Positions 58,851 through 64,000 of a stretch of DNA of 64,000 bases are shown here, one piece after another. The notes below the pieces were generated by a model, which was not told where the DNA came from, searched no databases, and saw only the letters and a program-made list of their open reading frames with translations. The position numbers and the translations under genes are program-made. Source of the DNA: Trichomonas vaginalis G3 (Eukaryota > Parabasalia > Trichomonadida > Trichomonadidae); NCBI RefSeq assembly GCF_026262505.1, contig NC_067203.1, positions 15,946,392 through 16,010,391 on the forward strand. The letters run 5' to 3'. How positions within the stretch are numbered: the stretch's first letter is position 1; each line of letters starts with the position of its first letter.

Positions 58851-59361
58851 GAGTCTAACAAATTTCTTGAACGATTATTGTAATTTTTTTTTATTGTGAG
58901 TGTGAATTATAGTATGTAATACATTTGTAATGCAATAATATAAGAAACATTAATCACATTATGATTTTATTAAATCAATTGAAATTCTAACTCAATATAG
59001 TCCAAAACTATTTCATCTGCTACTTTATTGGCCATGTTGACCACTTTTTGAATAGTGTTATCTTGCAATTCCAAAATATTTGAATGATTTCATATCAAAC
59101 TTTATAAAGCTGTCGAAACTCCAATCATTCATATTTCCACTAATTGCATGTCGCAGAACTACTAATATGTAGAAAGGCGCAAAGAGAATATTAAGTTCTG
59201 GTGAAGAATTGATGTGCGTTCTGTTTGTGAAGATTACAAAATATAGATTCAAAATTTGATTTTCTCCGAAAAATGTAATAAATATACATTTTCATTGACT
59301 CTCAAATATGCATAAATAATTGTGATTTTGGTTGATTATTCAATTCACATTTGAACTGCCA
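58851..59361. other. divergent spacer with possible gene remnant
   Basis: On the minus strand, stretches at 59058-59252 (NMNDWSFDSFIKFDMKSFKY) and at about 58975-59070 (MANKVADEIVLDYIELEFQL) have some coding character but lie in different frames and lack a proper start. This may be the remains of a small host gene; the support is weak. Confidence 0.3.
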
Positions 59362-59841
59362 ATGATTGGATTGCTTTTCCTCTTATCATCTGTTCGTTGC
59401 GATGAAGTGAATGACGACGACAGCTTCTGGAATGAATTATCTGATGACCAAATCGTTGTCGAAGATAAAGTTCCAGGAAAATTGTATGATAAAGCAAGAT
59501 TTAACTTGCCTATTGCAAGAAGACTCGATAGCTTATTCCCAGAAACAGCTAAGGCAGTCAGAGATCTTCAAGATGTAGTAAATATCGAATTTGTCTACGA
59601 AGAAAAATTCCCAATTTTATACTTCCTCGATTCACAAGATGTAATCATTGAAAAGATAGAACTTGCTAAGAAATCAAGAGATGAAATTAAATCAATTCTC
59701 GTTTCAAGAAACTTTGATCTCAATCTCAAGAAACCTCCGGAGACATCAGCACCAAAACCAGTTGAAGAAACAAATTCAACAAACGAAACATCTACTCCAG
59801 AGCCACAAGCTGAAGAGGCCGGAAAAACTCAGGAAATCTAA
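59362..59841 (+). CDS. secreted Sep15/SelM-like thioredoxin-fold protein, 159 aa
   Basis: ATG at 59362 begins a signal peptide (MIGLLFLLSSVRC). Residues about 50-120 (RRLDSLFPETAKAVRDLQD, NIEFVYEEKFPILYFLDSQD, IEKIELAKKSRDEIKSILVS) follow the Sep15/SelM pattern of helix, KYV-G-P-L-LLD strand, and I-L-T-EEI end. The C-terminal 45 residues are Pro/Thr/Glu-rich and disordered. The CxxC/CxxU redox motif of the family is absent (RFNLPIARR in its place), so redox activity is doubtful. Location is probably the ER lumen or secretory pathway. The similarity is short, so the call is tentative. Confidence 0.5.
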   Translation: MIGLLFLLSSVRCDEVNDDDSFWNELSDDQIVVEDKVPGKLYDKARFNLPIARRLDSLFPETAKAVRDLQDVVNIEFVYEEKFPILYFLDSQDVIIEKIELAKKSRDEIKSILVSRNFDLNLKKPPETSAPKPVEETNSTNETSTPEPQAEEAGKTQEI

Positions 59842-61332
59842 TGTAATTCTTTCATACATAACGAATAAACTGTTTTTTAAAAGCATTTCACGTCTAAGAT
59901 TCTTCATTTTCATTTGACCGAAAATGTTTAAGTATTTTAAGGGTGCACACGAGAGGATCATGTAAACTTCAGAATTTAGAACCTTATTTTTAGGCATTAT
60001 CTTGGCTACCTATTTAGGCTCGAAAAGCAAAAAATATCAAAAAATACAACTTGACTCCATTATGACCCTTTCATGGAGGTAGTTTTTATCCGCTAGTATT
60101 TTCCCTTTGAATCTCTTTACAATTCGAAATCAAATTCAAAACTCAGTAGAAGAAAGGAAGAATCGACTTACTACGGTTGTAATACGAATAAATACATATA
60201 TTTAATTATTTTTATTTACATAATAATTGTTTGAAGCTCATATTCCATCAAATTTTTAAATAAAAACATTAAAATGTTGAAAATGTTCATATATTTTAAT
60301 AGGGTTTTGGCACTTTATTGAGGAATTACTACATACATAGTCGAACTGAACTTGATATTTTGAAATTTAAATTATTTATCAAAATTAAAATTTAACTTGA
60401 AATTTATAATTATTTAGTCATATTTTGCATAATTCTAAGTAGATTTTGTAAAAAATCAAGAAAGAAAAATTTTAACGTGCTTTATTTTTTCTTTTTTATA
60501 ATAATACATATTATTATATAATTAACATATTCATAATGTTTCACCCTTTCAAAAATATAATCCTCCTCCTCTCAAATAAACGTACATACGGGTGGCCTCT
60601 TTTTTCAAAAAATTAAAATTTGAAATTTTGGGCTCAAATATTAGAGATTTTTTCAACCTTCAACGATATATGTTGTCTATATCAGACCTCCTTTCTTTTT
60701 GATACTTAACATTGTTCCTAAATCTTAGCCGTTAAGGCTGTTCTGAAAATATTTTTTTTTCGAAAAAATTCGAAAAAAATTCTTAAAATTCAAAAATCCC
60801 TTAATTCCTGAGGATTTTGGGAAAAAGTTTTTACATGAACATGTGTATATTATATGAAGTATATTGATAAGGTAAAAATCAAATTTTATTGCATATTCAT
60901 CGAGAAAATAAACTAACGAATCCCTCAAAATTGAGAGGGTAATCCTCCTCCTCTCAAATAAACGTACATACGGGTGCGCCCTTAAAGTAATTTTTTTGAT
61001 GAATTTATTTCTTTTCTTGAGTAACTGAACATATTGATAAAGCTTATATTCGGGTTTTGAAGAGTTCTTCTAACCTTTGATGATTTGAATAATATTCCTA
61101 TATCATCAAGAAATATTCTTTAATCTTCCACCAGGATGTATTGAATTCGAAATAGAATGATAAATATCACGATTATCCAGATGCTCTGTCTAGGATATTG
61201 TGATGAGCTCTGTTTATGGTATTATTAAAAAAAAATTGTTCAAAATCAAATTAACTTATTTCTAAAGGGTAAGACTTGAAATCATGGTTAGAGATCTTAA
61301 TTTGGATATTTTTGACACAAACAAATTTACAA
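59842..61332. other. long intergenic region with a TTAA-flanked repeat-bearing segment
   Basis: About 1.5 kb without a supported gene; 59941-60981 has the shape of a small transposon remnant, described separately. The rest is AT-rich with no frame. Confidence 0.55.
59941..60981. mobile_element. possible TTAA-flanked non-autonomous DNA transposon (1.04 kb)
   Basis: TTAA at 59937-59940 and TTAA at 60982-60985 enclose a segment whose ends are short inverted repeats: GGGTGCACACG on the left, GGGCGCACCCG on the right read inward. TTAA duplication is the mark of piggyBac-type elements. A 36-bp direct repeat (starting AATCCTCCTCCTCTCAAATA) lies at 60559-60594 and at 60941-60976. No transposase is coded. 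The terminal match is only 11 bp with two differences. Confidence 0.4.
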
Positions 61333-62829
61333 ATGTCAGAAAATTTCGAAAAAAAAAATCTAATTGAGATGATTAACTATGGCGGAGATGAGGAGCCTCA
61401 AGAGCGTCCGCAAAATAATATGCGTCAGCCCGATCAGAATTATGATGGTCGACGCTTTAGAAAGGCTATTAGCCGTCGTTGGTGTGATCATCGCCAAGCA
61501 TTTGAATTATATACCCAAGCAAGGCCATACAATGAGTACGATGTCTTCCCACAAAACGTAAGCATCGGTTACAGAAACCTTTTACCCCCATTTTGCTATG
61601 ATACATCTGGTATTAGCATTTGTGCTAAATTCATTGCCCACAAGAACAACAAATTCCGCGCTTCAACAAAAGCACTTGCATGGCAGCCGGACAGTTTGAG
61701 GGTTGTTGTTGGTGATCAACAAGGAAACATCACCATGTTCAATGGTTTAGCCTTCTTCTACGAGTTCCACATTCCAGCTTCCAACACAGGCATCCATGAT
61801 TTGATCTGGACACATTCCGGCGATTATTTACTTACTGTTGATGCCATGAAACAACAACAGCAATCTCCAACCATTAAAATCTGGCAAGCTAACTACAACA
61901 ACGTTGAGAAGCGTTCCATCAACTGCACGAAAGATATCCACCAGATTACAATCTCTCCTACCGACCGCAAATTTGCATTGTGTTCTTCAGACTACACAGT
62001 TAAAGTCTGGGACCTTGCAACGCTTACAGAAGAGATGGTCTTCACAGGCCACGGTGAAGCTGTCCGTACAGTTGACTGGCATCCCAGCCAGAGCTTAATT
62101 TGTTCTGGTGGCAAAGACAACTGCCTCAAATTCTTCGATCCACGCGAAGACAAGCCAATTAACACACTTACAGTCCACCGTAACGTTGTTACACGCGTAC
62201 ATTGGAATCCGAACGGAAATCTCCTTGCATCTTGCGGTCGTGACTCAATGGTTTATATTACAGATGTCCGCACCATGTCCCCTATTGCGGAATGCAAAGG
62301 ACACGAAAACGACGTTTTCGCTGTTCGTTGGCATCCAATCAGAGAAGATCTTCTTGTTTCAGCCGGTTACAAAGGTGACATTTTATGGTGGACGACTGGA
62401 TCCAATGAACCTATTTATTCCAGGATGAAAGGACACAACAAAGCCGTTTTCCAGCTGAAATTCAATCCGATGGGAACAATTTTGGCATCAACAGGAACAG
62501 AAGGCGTCGTAAAGTTCTGGGTAAGAAACATGTGTGGTACTGATTTACTCGGTTCGTATTCTGAAGCAAATAAAAAGAGAGATGTCGAGAAAAAGAGAGA
62601 TGTTGAAAAAAGTGACATTCCTGGATTACAACGATACAATCCATTGCACGGATTACCTGATGACGTTGAAGAAGACGAGGAATCTGTTGTTCCAACGACA
62701 TCAAGGAACTACGTGACACCAAGTCAGTTCCACCAAGTACAGAGTCAGCCGAATTACGATGATGACGAAGATGAAGATGACTACGCCCAAGGTGGTGTCG
62801 CTGATGATGACAACAATGACGATGACTGA
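61333..62829 (+). CDS. Pfs2/WDR33-type WD40 polyadenylation factor, 498 aa
   Basis: The ATG at 61333 is chosen; the frame is open upstream without another ATG. The N-terminal DGRRFRKAISRRWCDHRQAF is the conserved lead-in of Pfs2/WDR33. Seven WD40 repeats follow (about residues 105-400), for example KALAWQPDSLRVVVGDQQGN, VRTVDWHPSQSLICSGGKDN and VFAVRWHPIREDLLVSAGYK. The C-terminal 90 residues are charged and Asp/Glu-rich. The length matches yeast Pfs2 rather than the long metazoan WDR33. It belongs to the cleavage and polyadenylation factor, in which WDR33/CPSF30 read the AAUAAA signal. Codons are GC-richer than in neighbouring genes. Confidence 0.93.
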   Translation: MSENFEKKNLIEMINYGGDEEPQERPQNNMRQPDQNYDGRRFRKAISRRWCDHRQAFELYTQARPYNEYDVFPQNVSIGYRNLLPPFCYDTSGISICAKFIAHKNNKFRASTKALAWQPDSLRVVVGDQQGNITMFNGLAFFYEFHIPASNTGIHDLIWTHSGDYLLTVDAMKQQQQSPTIKIWQANYNNVEKRSINCTKDIHQITISPTDRKFALCSSDYTVKVWDLATLTEEMVFTGHGEAVRTVDWHPSQSLICSGGKDNCLKFFDPREDKPINTLTVHRNVVTRVHWNPNGNLLASCGRDSMVYITDVRTMSPIAECKGHENDVFAVRWHPIREDLLVSAGYKGDILWWTTGSNEPIYSRMKGHNKAVFQLKFNPMGTILASTGTEGVVKFWVRNMCGTDLLGSYSEANKKRDVEKKRDVEKSDIPGLQRYNPLHGLPDDVEEDEESVVPTTSRNYVTPSQFHQVQSQPNYDDDEDEDDYAQGGVADDDNNDDD

Positions 62830-63257
62830 TTTTTATAATTTTCTTTATAGATTTTTTTGTTATTTTTCTTTTTTATATCATTTTATTAAAAAAAATATTA
62901 GATTTATTTTTTGAATTTATAATTTTTTTTAATATAATGATGAATAAAAACATCAAACTTGAAGAATCTATTTCAAGCTCAACAACCATGTAATGCAAAT
63001 TGGCTGTGATTCCTACAGAAAATATAATTATTTGATACTCATTTTTAAATAAAAAGATAATCTTTTATTATTAATTATTACAAATCTTTATTCGGTTTTC
63101 ATACTTATTTTAATTATAAACATATAATGTAACTTGCTCAATGCTCGTTTTTATGATTTAACTTCCTTCTTTATGAAAATGCATTTAATTGTGTTGTAAG
63201 GAGTTAATTTTCAGTTGCCAGAAATTTGAATATAAGTCAGATGGGCGTAAGTGTAGC
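62830..63257. other. convergent intergenic spacer
   Basis: AT-rich sequence between the WD40 gene and the BspA-like gene. No feature seen. Confidence 0.5.
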
Positions 63258-64000
63258 TTAAGAAAAGATATTACAAACAATTTTTATTACATAAATAGAG
63301 ATATGAAAGGATAGAGATATGAAAGGATATAGATATGAGGATGAAATTTCGGGATATTGGATATGTTTGCATGAAATCATTAAACCACAATCATCTTGGA
63401 ATGCAATAGAAGGGATCTTACCTTGCTCAATGATGATCTTCTGAGCATTCGATGGAGTTGAGAAAGAACCGCATTTGCGAAGAAGAGTACAGCCATCAAA
63501 AGCTTGGTCGCCGATGGTTTTGATGCTGGATGATGAGAAGAAGACGAGATTGAGATTTTTGCAGTCTTTGAATGCTTGGTAGTCTATAGTCTGGATATTG
63601 TTGCCGTTGAAGAAAACTCTGATAAGCGATGGACTGCCCATGAAAGCACATTGACCAATAGTTCTCATCGTCATAGGAACAATGAAGTTCTTGACTCCAC
63701 TGTAAGGGAGGAAGACAATGAGATTGGTTTGATCGTAGTTGGTGAGTGCGCCGTTCTCAAAACGATATCTTTGATCTGATGGAGGCAATATGATTTCTGT
63801 GAGACTGAAGCATTCGTAGAAGCAACCACCATCAACTCGAGATAGAGTGCATTCACCACTCATGTAGACAGTGGAAAGAGAAGTGCAAGTTTGGAATGCA
63901 AAACCTTTGATGCTTGTGAGTGTCTTAGGAATTGTGAATCCTTTGAGAGATGTGCAACCATCAAATGAATATGGACCGATCACTGAAACACCGATCTTCA
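63258..64000 (-). CDS. BspA-like leucine-rich repeat surface protein (5' end outside window)
   Basis: The frame is open to the right window edge, so the N-terminus is missing. The repeats are of the LRR_5/BspA (TpLRR) type, about 23 residues each: FDGCTSLKGFTIPKTLTSIK, FQTCTSLSTVYM, YECFSLTEIILP, FMGSPSLIRVFFNGNNIQTI, FKDCKNLNLVFF, FDGCTLLRKCG. These belong to the very large trichomonad BspA family, many of whose members are at the cell surface and tied to adhesion. The C-terminal 50 residues leave the repeat pattern and end in a hydrophobic stretch (SLSFHISIYVIKIVCNIFS) that may be a weak membrane segment. Confidence 0.85.
   Translation of the reverse strand, partial: KIGVSVIGPYSFDGCTSLKGFTIPKTLTSIKGFAFQTCTSLSTVYMSGECTLSRVDGGCFYECFSLTEIILPPSDQRYRFENGALTNYDQTNLIVFLPYSGVKNFIVPMTMRTIGQCAFMGSPSLIRVFFNGNNIQTIDYQAFKDCKNLNLVFFSSSSIKTIGDQAFDGCTLLRKCGSFSTPSNAQKIIIEQGKIPSIAFQDDCGLMISCKHIQYPEISSSYLYPFISLSFHISIYVIKIVCNIFS

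Noticed and set aside
58975-59252. Minus-strand gene next to the LSm6-like gene
   Set aside because: The coding-looking pieces lie in different frames without a proper start; kept only as a possible remnant.
1-64000. tRNA or rRNA genes
   Set aside because: I looked for tRNA T-loop (GGTTCGA) and rRNA-like segments and found none convincing; a covariance search was not possible here.

Overview
The window looks like nuclear DNA of a trichomonad, most probably Trichomonas vaginalis or a close relative. It is AT-rich, and its genes are intron-free and closely spaced. Many start codons lie a few bases after a TCAYTWY-like initiator. The gene families also fit: BspA-type leucine-rich repeat proteins, CAMK-like kinases, Myb proteins, beta-helix surface proteins and a Maverick (Polinton). 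No species marker such as rRNA is present, so the species is an inference.

Host left flank (1-24452). A large pseudokinase gene enters from the left edge. It is followed by two unrecognised genes, a two-repeat Myb protein, a divergent pair (DUF1764 protein and a USP-family deubiquitinase), and two copies of a beta-helix surface-protein gene that arose by a tandem segmental duplication. A short coiled-coil gene, calreticulin, a roughly 0.9 kb near-perfect palindrome, a CAMK-like kinase and a METTL25-type methyltransferase come next. The flank ends in the first part of a host gene that has been split by an insertion.

Maverick/Polinton (24453-49927, about 25.5 kb). The element has terminal inverted repeats and a 6-bp target duplication (CTTTGA), and it lies inside a host reading frame that resumes in phase on the other side. 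Recognisable parts are a large Q/P-rich protein, a candidate major capsid protein, a candidate second capsid protein, a D5-type SF3 helicase, two HNH-domain proteins, a packaging ATPase, a family B DNA polymerase, a retroviral-type integrase, a phage-tail-fibre-like protein, two small Gly-led amphipathic proteins and a Dam-like adenine methyltransferase. No adenain-type protease was recognised. The copy is broken, with roughly ten breaks; polymerase, integrase and fibre regions are affected, while capsid, helicase, ATPase and methyltransferase frames are long and open. Intact ends and flanks suggest a young insertion. Inside it are a possible nested element (35.6-37.2 kb) and an accessory block (37.4-41.5 kb) whose genes use host-like initiator starts and which contains an iteron-like repeat array around a palindrome.

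Host right flank (49928-64000). The end of the split gene is followed by an Asn-rich protein with LEA-like repeats, ribosomal protein eS12, an LRR protein, a signal-peptide/transmembrane surface protein interrupted by one frameshift, an LSm6-like protein, a Sep15/SelM-like secreted protein, a TTAA-flanked repeat-bearing spacer, a Pfs2/WDR33-type polyadenylation factor, and a BspA-like LRR gene that runs off the right edge.

Where a reading frame is open upstream of its first ATG, the ATG was taken as the start. All family assignments rest on motif reading by eye; no database search was run.
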